DNA from: Kingdonia uniflora
Taxonomy: Eukaryota > Streptophyta > Magnoliopsida > Ranunculales > Circaeasteraceae
Direction: 5' to 3'
Assembly: GCA_014058105.1 (NCBI GenBank)
Contig: JACGCM010001346.1
Coordinates: 868,001-932,000, forward strand
Length of the DNA: 64,000 nt
Each line of letters begins with the position of its first letter. Within the stretch, counting starts at the first letter, position 1. The notes beneath the pieces are model-generated. The model was not told the origin of the DNA, ran no database searches, and saw nothing but the letters and a program-made list of their open reading frames with translations. The position numbers and the translations under genes are program-made. Below, one piece after another: positions 45,060 through 57,698 of this stretch.

Positions 45060-46600
45060 TTAGTTCCCACGTTGATGAGGACCATGTGACACATAGTTGT
45101 CCCCTGATGGTGCAAAACCCTGCGGATTGATGTCCAAACCACTTGGCACATAATTGAAACAATTCGACACATAGTTCGAATTATTCCAAACGTGGGTAAC
45201 TGGATTTGACCCATAGTTTGAACCATACAAGGGGTAGTACCAACCATTCGAGATATTGTTCTAAGGATTACCATAAGCTTGGCCCAACAAAGAAGGAATT
45301 GGTGTAAAGTTTCTGCCCATTGCCTCCATTGGAGAGGCATACTTGCCATAGACCGTTGATGATTCACAAGGGGAGTAGTTTAGACGTGATGTTGTATTTG
45401 GGGGAGCTGGGGGATACGGAGATGGAGTAATTCTTTTTTAGGTTTTAGTACTCTTTGTCGAAGTCTCTCCCTTCTTATTCTTATTTTTCCTCTGTGGGTT
45501 GAAGGTATGGTTATCAAGTACGCTTGAATGACCTTTAGTACAAAAACCCAAGGGTTTATTGAGATGGATGAAGTATTTCTGCGCATGACTAGCTACTTGT
45601 GTGGGGGTCCTTGTTAACGCATAGTTCTTTGCAATAGTCTACCAATTTCCCTTTCCGTGAGTGCTCAATCCCATAAGAAACAACCTGCACATGTGGAATT
45701 AAAAGTTAATAATAATTGATTAATTTAATGAAAACATTATTTATAAGAAAGTTCATGGCTTTAATTAATTGAATGATTTTCACTACTAAGCAAAACAAAT
45801 TTATTAGATATGGAAGAACTACCAAAGCTGTTGAATAAACAGGTCCATCTTAGAATCATACTTCATCTTTATTATTCAAGGACTGATATCTTACACACTA
45901 GACTAAGGTCATATATTCATCTGCATGACCATGCTAACACAGATTTATTTAGTTGCAGAATAGCGTAACTTACGTCGACCTATGATTGGAAAAAAAACAT
46001 GACCCTCGGAAATGCGGAAAAACGGGAAAGAAATCTAGGTTAGAGAATCTTGTTATTTTAAGAAATGATAAACCTTAGGGGGATGTAATTGTATGAGCTC
46101 TCATCGGACGTCTTAATATTTGTCGATCTAAATGAAAAAGTATGTAATAATCCTCTAGTACATGCATACAAGGAATTAGGATTACAAAGGCACAATAAAC
46201 TTACTCTCCTACAGTCCTTTACATAAAAATCAAGAAATTTCCCAAAAAATGAACAAAAATAAAATTAGAAAAACCCATAGTTTAGAACGAAGCTATTTAT
46301 CAAAAAAAAAGAATAGACAAGCTCAAATGGCCGGGTTAAAACACTTATAAAAATTGTGGAAATAGCTATAGTAATAAATGACAAATGATTTTCAAATCAA
46401 ATCTCTAGAAAACAAGCACTAGATCAGCATGCACACGAAAAAACAAATTTTTATCCAAATCGATGAAACAACAATAGAAATGGAAGAAACTAAACCTAAC
46501 TGATCAGACCTGTGCTCCTCATCACTCCAAAGCATTCCCTTTCTCCGATAGGGTTTGGGAGGTAAGACCTTCCTTACAAAAAGAAAACCTTCTTTTACTT
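45060..46600 (-). pseudogene. SHAQKYF-class MYB transcription factor, two exons, decayed
   Basis: Exon 2 (45684-45060, minus) is one frame of 207 codons: 'LFLMGLSTHGKGNW', then a stop where the family has Arg or Gln, '[20 protein letters not shown]', 'KYFIHLN'. The tail is basic, then Asn/Tyr/Pro-rich, ending with TAA at 45062-45060. Two further internal stops are present. Exon 1 (46600-46510) ends '...KPYRRKGMLWSDEEHR', and the split Arg codon (AG/G) rejoins exactly with exon 2 across an 825-bp intron (46509-45685) beginning GTCTGA and ending TGTGCAG. In DIVARICATA/MYB1R-type genes the intron is at this same place. The upstream exon with any first MYB repeat is not found. These proteins bind TATCC/GATAA-type DNA. 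Confidence 0.8.
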
Positions 46601-48027
46601 TACCTGAGAGAGTCAGGCTTTTGCACTTGGGCTTTGGTGATTGCTAGTGTCTCCATGCCTAAGCTGGGAGTTGGCTGTTATTTTTTGGTCAGTCTTGTAA
46701 TTACTAACTTGTTTGTTCTTTGTACAGCACAGATAGGAGTTAAAGCTTGCCTTGGTTCTCCATGACTTGACTGAACTTCTAGCTGTTTTGGGAGCTGGAG
46801 CTTGAGAGACCTCTTAAAACTACTTTTTAAGAGAAATTTGAGTGTGGTGAGCTTGAATGGCCCCTTAAAACCACTTTTTAAGAGAGACATGAGTGTTGTG
46901 AGCCGTTGCCCCTTAAAACCACTTTCTAAGGGAAAAATCACTTTCTAAGGGAAAATTTATTAAGTGCCAGAAAATTAGTATTTGTTGGTTATTCAAAAGC
47001 TTTCTAAAGAGTGTATTGACAATTGTCAATTTCATTATTACCTGGCTTTTGATTACTAAGAGATGCTATTGTTGTGAGGGGGTTATTTTCTTGCTATGTT
47101 CCTTTATGTGCAGATTTTTCTGTTGTAAATCTGAGCCAAACTTTGGGGGCTAGTGTTAGTGTGATTAAGCTCCTAGATGATGAGGTTGATTCCCAAATCC
47201 TAAGACAATTTCCATTGCCTAAAGCTTATCATGCAAAGTACAAACCTACAAGACTTGTGATGAGGTATTTCTTTTACTTGAATTACTGGATCCATGCAAG
47301 TTTGATGTTGTATTTTGATGCTGAGGCTGATTTTCGAATCCTAAGACTATTTCCAGCTCTTAAAACAAACCATTACTGGGATTTTTCTGTAGTTCAGAGC
47401 AAAGGAGATGCCGGAGAATCATTGCTTGCCAGTTTTGAGTGCCACCAAATGGGATCCATTATTATAATTGTAGCCTTGGTATGATGGTGTTGATCCTGAT
47501 CAAGTACACCAGCACAAGGTTCTCTCATAATAATAAATTCCATCGGAGTCAGGGATGTTCCGCTTATGTTTTATCTATTGATGCAGGTGGTGTTGATAGT
47601 AGGCAAACCTTATGGGCAAGTATGAGTGTGGTTAAGCATCTAGATGACGAGGCTGATTTCCGAATCCTAAGACTATTTCTGCTTCTAACTGATTACCACA
47701 CAAATTACATGCCTATAGGGTTTGGAACAAAGAAATGCTATAGCTTGGATTATCGGAGATATACTAATGTTGAAGTTTCTTTGACTTTGAAATAGGAAAT
47801 TCACATTTGGTTTTTTTTTCTGATAATCCATACAATACAACGCTTGGAGATACAAGGGAGTACATGGGCTTTTACCCCTTAGAACCACTTTCTGAGGGAG
47901 ACAATTGTGAGTGCCAAAAAAATGGTGTTTTTTCGAGTACTATAAGTTATATAGTGATCACCTTGACTTTTGTCAAATGTATTTTTATATGGCCTATTAG
48001 TACTAATAGATGCCAAAGTAAGGGAGA
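46601..48027 (+). repeat. Internally duplicated unidentified sequence
   Basis: Two kinds of duplication. Boxes 'ccttaaaaccactttttaag' or near-copies occur four times in 46815-46945 and again near 47876. A ~1-kb period links 46870-47060 with 47875-48025 ('attgacaattgtc...' matches 'cttgacttttgtc...', and 'actaagagatgc' matches 'actaatagatgcc'). A coding-like block 'LLDDEVDSQILRQFPL' (47074-47484) recurs as 'DAEADFRILRLFPAL' and 'LDDEADFRILRLFLLL' (47640-47690). I do not recognise the protein. It may be a partly triplicated host exon or an unknown transposon. Confidence 0.5.
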
Positions 48028-48425
48028 GTTTTTTTTTTTTAAGGGGAAGCTGGGGTTGAAAGCAGACCCCCCTGCTCCATAAAAAAATAGAATATACAAA
48101 AGTGAGCTCTATATGCAGAGAAGCCCAAAAAGACTAAATATAAGTAAAGGTAAAAAACTAAACTAGCACACAACCTACAGACTCCAATAAAGTATGGAAC
48201 CAATTAAAGACATCAGCACAAATGATTGCCTGACTTCAAGTCTTCACAAAAAGAGCTAAGAATAAGTGCCTTGCACCCATAGTCAGAGAAGCAGTTAGGG
48301 TTAAGAGAATACTCCATTGGCATCTTTATCAAGGATGGATAAGAATTTAATAAAAGGTATGTAGAGAAATCTTCAGGTAGACCTATTTGTAGTAGCGCGT
48401 TTTCTGGAAATAGAATCTTTGCCAA
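48028..48425 (-). mobile_element. LINE-like 3' end with poly-A
   Basis: On the minus strand a 70-codon frame (48425-48213) is followed by 200 bp of T-rich sequence ('tttttgggcttctctgc', 'gcttccccttaaaa') and a run of A's (poly-T at 48029-48040 on the plus strand). This is the form of a 5'-truncated retroposed LINE tail. No domain recognised and no target duplication found. Confidence 0.45.
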
Positions 48426-48429
48426 TAGT

Positions 48430-48720
48430 TATTCGTAAAGAAAAGACAATAAGCTAGATAAAATAAGATTTTACGTGAAAAACTCAATAAAGGCTGAGAA
48501 AAACCACGACCTCGAGGAGGATTTTTATGTAAAATCCAGTAAGATGCTAGTTATTACATGCTTTAGAGTGAAGTAGGTGTTTAAAGTAAGAATAGTAAAA
48601 GATTATGTCCCTAAGTATCTATTCTATGCCTGTATTTATAGTCATACAGGCAATTTTACAAAAAAAATGAAATAGCCTTTTATTCTAGGGGAAGTTAGCG
48701 AACTTCGCGGATCTCTAACA
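48430..48720 (-). mobile_element. Copia-type LTR fragment
   Basis: On the minus strand it begins TGTTAGAGATCCGCGAAG at 48720, has a TATA box (actataaata, about 48640) and the conserved 'cctcctcgaggtcgtggttt' block. It is homologous to 32490-32765. A true LTR start (TGTTAGAG) is present. The 3' end is unclear near 48430. No internal region is recognised next to it. Confidence 0.65.
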
Positions 48721-48769
48721 ATTCTCTCTTGACCGGGCTTCAATGGCTACTTTTTATAGGTCCAACCTA

Positions 48770-51700
48770 TTTAATAACTATCCTAGCCTGTTGGACAACT
48801 ATCCTAGCGTTTTGACAGATGAACAGTAACTCATAAAAATGATCCAACCTCTTAAAGAAATTGTTAGTAGCCAACCTCATAAATCTGTATTTCAAGTCAT
48901 TGGGTGACTATTAATGCCAAGCTTTTCTGAATTGCGATCTAATGCACCGGAGAGGTGCAAAATTCGTATCGTTCAAAAAGTAAAACCTGTAGTATTATGA
49001 TTCATTTGGTAACTACCCTTGCATGTTTTTAGTCGAAAAGAAACTCATTAAAATCATTCAATCACTCGAATGAGTTGCCGGTAGCAAAGCTTCTATGGAT
49101 TGCGATCTAAGGCCTTAGAGAGGTGCGAAATCCGTTCAGCTCAGATTCCAAACCGGTTTTATGGCTTGTTATTGGGTAACTATCCTAGCGTGTTATCGGA
49201 CATATACAAACTCCTAAAAACAATCCAACCTCTTAAATGAGTTATCGGTAGCCAACCACTTAAATGAGAATTACGAGTCATTGGGTAACTATTATAGCCA
49301 AGCTTCTCTGGATTGCGATCTAATACATCGGAGAGGTGCAAAATCTGTATCATTCAAAATGTAAAATCAGGTGTATTACAATTCCTTTGGAAACTATCCT
49401 AGCGTGTTGTCAGTCGAAAATAAACTCTTTAAAGCGATTCAATCTCTCGAATGAGATGCCGGTAGCCGAGCTTCCCAGAACTACGATCTAAAGCTTCAGA
49501 GGGGTACAAAATCCGTACCAATAAAAAACTCAATCTGGGATTATTGCGATTTATAGGGTAACTATCCTTGAGCTTTGATGAATGAATATAAACTCTTTAA
49601 AATGATTCATCCACTCAAACGTGGTGTCGGTAGCCAAGCTTCTCAGAATTGCGGCCTTAATCATCGGAGAGGTGTGAAATCTGTATCGTTCAAAAATTTA
49701 TACCAGGTGTATTATGATTCATTTGGTAATTACCCTAGCATGTTATCAGTTGAAAATAATTTTTTTAAAATGACTCAATCTCTCGAATGAGTTGTCTGTA
49801 GCAAAGCTTCCCTGAATTGCAATCTAATGCATCAGAGAGGTGTGAAATTCGTACCGGTCATAATTTTAAGTTGGGAGTATTGCGAGTAATTGGGAAATTA
49901 TCCTAGCGTATTATCAAATGAATAAAAACTTATAAAAATGTTCCCACCTCTGAAACAAGTTGTCAATAGCCAAGTTTATCTGAATTACAATCTAAAGCAT
50001 CGGAGAGGCACAAACTCTGTTCCGGTCAAAAACTCATACTGAAAGTTTTTTGAGTCATTGGGTTACTATCGTAGCGTATTGTCGGATGAATGGATACTCT
50101 TAAAAATGATCCAATCTATCGAATGAGTTGCCAGTAGCCAAAATTCTCTGAATTACGATCTAATGCAACGGAGAGGTACGAAATCTGTACCGTTCAGAAT
50201 TTCAATATATGATTATTGCGAATCATTGGGTAACTATTCTAGCATGATGTCGGGAGAATATAAACTATTAAAAATGATCCAACCTCTCAAACGAGTTGTC
50301 AGTAGCAATGTTTTTCCGAATTATGATATTAAGCATCAAAGAGGTGCGAAATCCGTACCGAACAAAAATTCTAACAGGAAGTTTTGCGAGTCATTGGGCG
50401 ACTATTATAGCTTGTTCTCGGGTGAGTAGAAATTCTTTAAAATGATCCAACTCTCAAACGTGTTGCCGGCAGCCAAACTTTTCATAATTGCGGTCGAAAG
50501 CCTCAGAGGGGTGCGCAATCCATACAGGTTAAAAACTCAAACTGGGAATATTGTGAGTCATTGGTTACTATCCTAGCGTGTTATTAGACGAATATAAAAT
50601 CTTTAAAATGATTCAACCTCTCAAACGAGGTCCCGATAGCCAAGCCTCAGAATTGTGATCAAAATCATCAGAGAGGTGTGAAATCTGTATCGTTAAAAAA
50701 TTTAAACCAGGAATATTATGATTTATTTGGTAACAATCCTATTGCGCTGTCAGTCGAAAATAAAATCTTTAAAGCGATTTAATCTATCGAAAGAGTTATC
50801 GATAGCCAAATTTCTCTGAATTGTGATCTAATGCATCGGAGGAGTGCGAAAACCGTACCGGTCAAAATTTCCAACCAGAAGTACTGCAATTCATTGGGAA
50901 AAAATCCTAGCATATTGTTGGACGAAAAGAAACTATTAAAAGTGATCCAACCTCTCAAACATGTTGTCAGTAGCCATGTTTCTTCGAATTACGATATTAA
51001 GCATCGAAAAGGTGTGAAATCCGTGTCGGCCAAAAATTCTAACCAGAAGTGTTACGAGTCATGGGTGACAATTATAGCATATTCTCGGGCAAGTAGAAAC
51101 TCTTAAAAATGATCCAAATCTCAAATGAGTTGTCGGTAGCCAAGCTTCTCATAATTGCGATCTAAAGCCTCGGAGGGTTGTGACATCTGTACTGGCCAAA
51201 AACTCAAACCAAGAGTATTGTGAGTCAATGGGTAACTATCCTAGCATGATGTTGGACGAATATAAACTCTTAAAAATAATCCAACAACTCAAATGAGGTG
51301 CCGCTAGCCAAACTTCTTAGAATTGCGAAATAAATAATTTGAGAGGTATGAAATTTGTATCATTCAAAAATATAAACCATGAGTATTACGATACATTTGG
51401 CAACTATTCTAGCGTGTTGTTAGTCGAAAAGAAGCTCTTTAAAATGATTTAATCTCTCGAATGAGTTGCCGGTAGCCAAGCTTCTCAGAATTGCGATATA
51501 AATCCTCAGAGGGGTGCAAAATTTGTATCGACAAAAAATTCATGCCGGGTGTATTGTGACTCATTGGGTAACTATCCTAGCATGTAGTTGGATGATTAAA
51601 AATACTCAAAAATGATCCAAGCTCTCAAACGTGGTACCGATAACAAGGTTTCACAGAATTGCAATCTAAATCATCGGAGAGGTGCGAAATCCGTATCGTT

Positions 51701-54700
51701 CAAAAATTTGAACCAGGACTATTACAATTTATTTGGTAACTATCCTAACGTATTGTCATTTGAAAAGATACTCGTAAAAGCGATTTAATTTCTTGAATGA
51801 GTTGTCGGTAGCCAAACTTCTCTGAATTGCGATTTAATGTATATGAGAGGTGCGAAATTCGTACCGGTTTGAAATTCAAATTGGGAGTATTGCGAGTTAT
51901 TGGGGTGCTATCCTAGTGTGTTGTCAGATGAATAAAAACTATTAAAAATGATCCGACCTCTCAAACGAGTTGTTAGCAGCCAAGTTTCTTTGAATTACGA
52001 TATAAAGCTTTGAAGAGGTGCAAAATCCGTATCATACAAAAATTTAAACCAGGAGCATTACAATTCATTTTGTATCTATCCTAGTGTGTTGTCAGCCAAA
52101 AAGTAACCCTTTAAAGCAATTCAACCTCTCAAACAAGGTGCCGATACCCAAGCTTCTTAGAAATGTGATCTAAATCATCGGAGAGGTGCGAAATCCATAT
52201 CGTTCAGAAATATAAACCATGAGTATTACGATTCATTTGGTAACTATCCTAGTATGGTGCCCATCGATAAGAAGCTCTTTAAATCGATTCAAAATATCGA
52301 GTGAGTTGCCAGTAGCAAAACTTCTCTGAATTGCGATCTAATGCATCAGAGGTGCAAAATCCGTACCGGTCAGAATATCAAGCAGGAGTATTACGAGTCA
52401 TTGGGAAATTATCCTAGCTTGTTATCAGACGAATAGAAACTTATAAAAATTTTCCAAGCTCTCAAACAAGTTGTCAGTAGCCAAGTTTCTTCAAATTACG
52501 GTCTGAAGCATCGGATAGGTGCGAAATCCGTTCTGGTCAAAAACATAAACCGAAGGTTTTTAAAATTATTGGGTTACTATCCTTGCATGATTTTGGACAA
52601 ATAGAAAATCTTAGAAACGATCCAATCTCTCAAATGAGTTTCCGGTAGCCGAGCTTCTCTAAATTATGATCTAATGCATCAGAGAGGTGCAAAATCCGTA
52701 GTGTTTAAAATTTTATTCCATGAGTATTACGAGTCATTGGGTAACTATCCTAGCGTATTCTCGGGCGTGTAGAAACTCTTAAAAATGATCCAACTCTTAA
52801 AAGAGTTGCAGGTAGCCAAGCTTCTCATAATTACGATCTAAATCCTCGGATGGGTGCGAAATTTGTTCCGATCAAAAATTCAAACCGAGAGTATTGCGAG
52901 TCTTTGGGTAACTCTCCTAGCGTATTGTTGGAGAGTATAAACTCATAAAAATGATCCAACCTCTCAAACGAGATGTTGTTTGCCAAACTTCTTAGAATTG
53001 CGATCTAAATAGTCGGAGAGGTGCGAAATCCGTATCGCTTAAAAATATAAACCAGGAGTATTACGATTCATTTTGTAACTATCGTAGCGTGCTGCCAGTT
53101 GAGAAGAAACTCTTTAAAATGATTCAATCTCTCGAATGAGTTACCAATAGCCAAGCTTCTTGGAATTGTGATCTAAACTCTCAGAGAGGTGTAAAATCTG
53201 TACAGTTAAAAAACTCAAGCCAGGACTATTGCGAGTCATTGGGTAACTATCCTAATATGTTTCTGGACGAATAGAACTCTTAGAAGCAATCCAGCCTCAC
53301 AAACGAGGTGCCTGTTGCCAAGCTTTTTAGAATTGCAAACTAAATCATCGGAGAGGTGCAAAATTGGTATCGTTCAAAATTTTAAACTAGGAGTATTACG
53401 ATTTACTTGGTAAGTATCCTCCCGTGTTGTCAGTCAAAAAAAAATTCTTTAAAACAATTGAATCTCTCGAATGAGTTGCCGGTAGCCAAATTTACTAAAT
53501 TGCGATCTAATACATCGTAGAGGTGCGAAATCCGTATCGGTCAAAATTTTAAAATGGGAGTATTGCGAGTCATTAGGAAACTATCTTTGCGTGCTGTCAG
53601 ACGAATAGAAACTCATAAGAATGTTCCAACCTCTCAAACAAGTTGTCAGTAGCCAAGTTTCTCCGAATTACACTCTAAAGCATCGGAGAGGTACGAAATT
53701 CGTTCTGGTCTAAAACTCAAGCCGGAAGTTTTTTAAGCCATTGGATTACTATCCTAGCATGTTTTTGGATGAATAAATACTCTTAAATACGATCCAATCT
53801 CTCGAATGAGTTGCCTATAACAATGCTTCTCTGAATTACGATCTAATGCATCGTAGAGGTGCGAAATCCATTCCGTTTGAATTTTAAACGGGAATATTGC
53901 GAATCATTGGGCAACTATCTTAGAGTGCTGTCGGACGAATAGTAACTCATAAAAATGATCAAACCTCTAAAAGGAGTTATTGGAAACCATCCTCTTAAAT
54001 GTGTATTTTGAGTCATTGGTCAACTATTATAGCAAAGCTTTTCTAAATTGCGATCAAATGCATCGGAGAGGTGCGAAATCCATTCCGACTGAATTTTAAA
54101 CGAGAATATTGCGAATCATTGGGTAACTATCCTAGAGTGTTGTCGGATGAATAGTAACTCATAAAAGCGATCAAACCTCTAAAATGAGTTGTCGGCAGAC
54201 AGCCTTTTTAATGTGTATTTTGAGTCATTGGTCAAGTATTATAGCAAAGCTTTTCTGAATTGCGATCTAATGCATTGGAGAGGTGCAAAATCCTAATCGT
54301 TCAAAAAGTAAAATCGAGAGTATTATTATTCATTTGGTAACTATTCTTGTCTGTAGTTAGTCAAAAAACAACTTTTAAAAATGGTCCAATCTCTCGAATG
54401 AGTTACCGGTAGCAAACCTTCTCTTAATTGATATCTAATGCATTAGAGAGGTTTGAAATCCAGTCTGGTCAGAATTTTAAACTGATATTATTGTGTGACA
54501 TTTGGAAACTATCCTTGCGTGTTGTCGAATGAATAGAAACTCATAAAAATGATCTAACCTCATAAACGAGTTGCCGATAGCCAAACCTCCTCGAATTTCG
54601 ATCGAAAGCATCGGAGAGGTGCAAAATCCGTATCGTTCAAAAATTTAAACCAGAAGTTCATCAATTCATTTGGTAACTATCCTAGCGTGCTATCAGTCGA

Positions 54701-55845
54701 AAAAGAACTCTTTAAAACTATTTAATTTCACAAATGAGTTGCCGGTAGCCAAGTTTTTCAGAATTGTGATTTAGAGCCTCAGAGGGGTACGAAATCCGTG
54801 CCAATAAAAAAATCAAATTGGGAGTATTGCGAGTCATTTGTAACTATCCTATCATGCTGTTGGATAAATAGTAACTTATTAAAATGATCCAACCTCACAA
54901 AGGCGTTGTCAGTTGCAAAGTTTATACTAATTACGATATAAAGCATCGAAGAGGTGCGAAATCTGTATCGGTCAAAAATTCAAGCAGGATGTTTTGCAAG
55001 TCATTGGGTGACTATTATATAGCGTGTTGTAGAGCGAGTAGAAACTTTTAAAAAAGAACCAACCTCTCAAACGTGTTGTCGGTAACCAAGCTTCTCAGAA
55101 TTGGGATCTAAAGCCTTGGAGGGGTGCGAAATCCGTACCGGTCAACAACTCAAACCAGGAGTATTGTGAGTCATTGGCTAACTATCCTAGCATTTTGTTG
55201 GATGAATATAAACTCTTAAAAATGATTTAACCTCTCGAATGAGGTGCAGGTAGCCAAGCTTCACAGAATTATGATTTAAATCATCGGAGAGGCGCGAAAT
55301 CCGTATCGTTCAAAAATTTAAACAAAGAGTATTACGATTAATTTGGTAGCCATCCTAGCGTGTTGTCAGCTGATAAGAAACTCTTTAAAATAATTTAATA
55401 TTTCGAATGAGTTGTCAGTAGCCAAGCTTCTCTGAATTGCGATCTAATGCATCGGAGAGGTGTAAAATCCGTACAGGTCAGAATCTTAAATCGGGAGTAT
55501 TGCGAGTGATTGGGTAACTATTCTAGCATGTTTTCGGACGAATAGAAACTCATAAAAGTGATCTAACCTCTCAAAAGAGTTGCCAGTTGCTAAGTTTATC
55601 TGAATTACGATCTAAAGCATTGGAGAGGTGCGAAATCCGTATCGGTCAAAAACTCAAACTGAAAAGTTTTTGAGTCATTGGGTTACTATCCTAGCGTGTT
55701 GTCAGACGAATTAAAAATATTAAAAATGATCGAATATCTTGAATGAGTTTTCGGTAGCCAAGTTTCTCCGTATTACGATCTAATGCATCAGAGAGTTGTG
55801 AAATCCGTATCGTTCAAAAAGTAAAATAAGAAGTATTACGATAAT
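48770..55845 (+). repeat. Satellite array S4
   Basis: About 42 plus-polarity monomers of the same family as S2. The regular M1-M4 order is less clear. Extra variants occur: a monomer with 'ttttttgagtcattgggtta' near 50050, 52560, 53730 and 55670, and a shortened two-monomer unit (see findings). The array begins in mid-monomer beside the copia LTR fragment and ends at about 55845 with a T-rich junction. The frames at 49575-49790, 50163-50429 and 50831-51106 are repeat by-products. Confidence 0.9.
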
Positions 55846-56583
55846 TTTTTTAATTTTTTTTTGGAAAGTGAGCTTGGATTAAAATATAAAAAGTCAAAGC
55901 AACTCCTTCCCGCAAAACACGTACATTAGAGAGCAAAGATCAATCGAGAGAAAAAAAATAAAATAACAACTCTCTCAAGGCAGGTACACCAAAAGTGCGT
56001 TAACTATAAAATTCAAATTTCTCTCACAAACATAAAATAAAGCCCAAAGCAAGGTGGGCCAATCCAAACAACATTTGCAGAATGTACAAAGTATTTATAT
56101 CATCCTTTAGAGCACCCACAGTAGCTAGGTGCACCCTGACATGGCAGGGTAAATTCCAAATCCACCCACCTTTCTACCCAATTCGTCTCCCAGCAGCTAG
56201 TTGAATATGTGACGTGGCTCTCTCAAAATGCATCTAAGGGTAGATTTTCCACCATTAGAGAGCAAAGAGCAATTGAGAGAAAAAAATATAAAATAACAAC
56301 TCTCTCAAGGCAGGCACACCAAAAGGGCATTAACTATAAAATTCAAATTTCTCTCACAAACATAAAATAAAGCCGAAAGCAAGGTGGGCCAATCCAAAAA
56401 ACATTTACAGAATGTACAAAGTATTTATATCATCCTTTAGAGCACCCACAGTAGCTAGGTGCACCCTGACGTGGTAGGGTAAATTCCAAATCCACCCTCC
56501 TTTCCATCCAATTTGTCTCCCAGCAACTAGTTGAATACGTGACGTGGCTCTCTCAAAATACATCTAAAGGTAGATTTTCCACC
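55846..56583 (+). repeat. Junction sequence and 330-bp tandem duplication
   Basis: After a T-rich stretch (55848-55862) lies unique sequence. Then 55925-56253 is repeated almost exactly as 56254-56583: both copies have 'attagagagcaaag', 'caactctctcaaggcagg', 'aaggtgggccaatccaa' and 'gagcacccacagtagc'. Period 329-330 bp. Each copy contains flank plus the presumed Harbinger end (56110 and 56440). Confidence 0.88.
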
Positions 56584-56599
56584 TTGAGGGTGAATTTAC

Positions 56600-56824
56600 G
56601 CCGCGCGGTTCTGAAGTGCGCGTAACCATAACGCGCAGTTTAGAAGTGCACGTGCACACTTCTCCCCTAAGATGATTACACATGTTCTCCCATCCAATGG
56701 TTCCTATTAGCCGCAGTACTGAAGTGTGCGTAACTTCAACGTCTAGGATTAAGCCACGTGGACGGTTGAGATTTAAAGATTTTCAAACGGCTAGTTTTTG
56801 CCGCGTGGTTCATAAGTACGCGAC
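56600..56824 (+). repeat. Four subterminal motif copies of the Harbinger element
   Basis: Imperfect ~25-bp motifs 'gccgcgcggttctgaagtgc', 'acgcgcagtttagaagtgca', 'gccgcagtactgaagtgtgc' and 'gccgcgtggttcataagtac' start at 56600, 56631, 56710 and 56800, each followed by 'gcgtaac' or a close variant. They are GC-rich islands in an AT-rich window. Subterminal repeats like these often bind transposase; that role is inferred. Confidence 0.6.
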
Positions 56825-57698
56825 ATAGGCCAGCATAAAATATATCCTTGGTTCCCCATTTTTTCACCTGAGTTTTTCCCTGATCAAACTTCTTCAACAA
56901 GATGCTTAACGGCTATAAACAACTAGTTTTTCTCTCTCTTTATGACCCCCATTCATCTCCTATTCTCTTATACAATCAACTCATTCATCTTATATCTCAA
57001 AAATCGACCTTCTTCATTTCTTATCAATTGCGCCGAATCATGTCTGATGAAATCATTGCTGACATGCTCAGGCCTGAGACATCACTCTCATCTTGGGAGT
57101 CATCGTCTTCATCACCGTCCAGTGGCAAAGAACTATTCCGATGTCAAGTTGAGTTGTTGCACGAGTATGGCAAGATTATGATTGAGATGGGAGAAGCAGA
57201 AGGAAAAGAGCAAGAGGCGACATCATCACGGAGGCGAGGAGGTAGTTAAAGGGGACAGATTGACAAGAGGAAAAGCCGTGAGCATAAATTGGGGGAGGAT
57301 AACCTTAACCGGTATTACTTTGGTGATAACCCAAGATTCAAAGGTATCTCATTTCATTTTCGATTCTGCATGAGTGAAGGTGTGTATCAACGTATTAATC
57401 ATTAAATACTTTCTTCGAACCCCTATTTTATTCAAAGAGAAAATGCTGCCAAGACTATGGGCTTATCCTTACACCAAAAGATGATGTGTGCACTTCGCAT
57501 GTTATGTTACGGTATGAGCGCAGACGCCCAAGAAGAATACCTTCAGATTGGGGAGTCTACGGCTATTTTATGCTTGAAAGAATTTTATAAAACTATTATA
57601 ACAAAATTCAAAGCTCAATACCTTAGATCTCCCAATGAAGACGATACATTGCACTTGTCAAAAGTGAATGGATCGCAAGGCTTCCTAGGGATGTTAGG

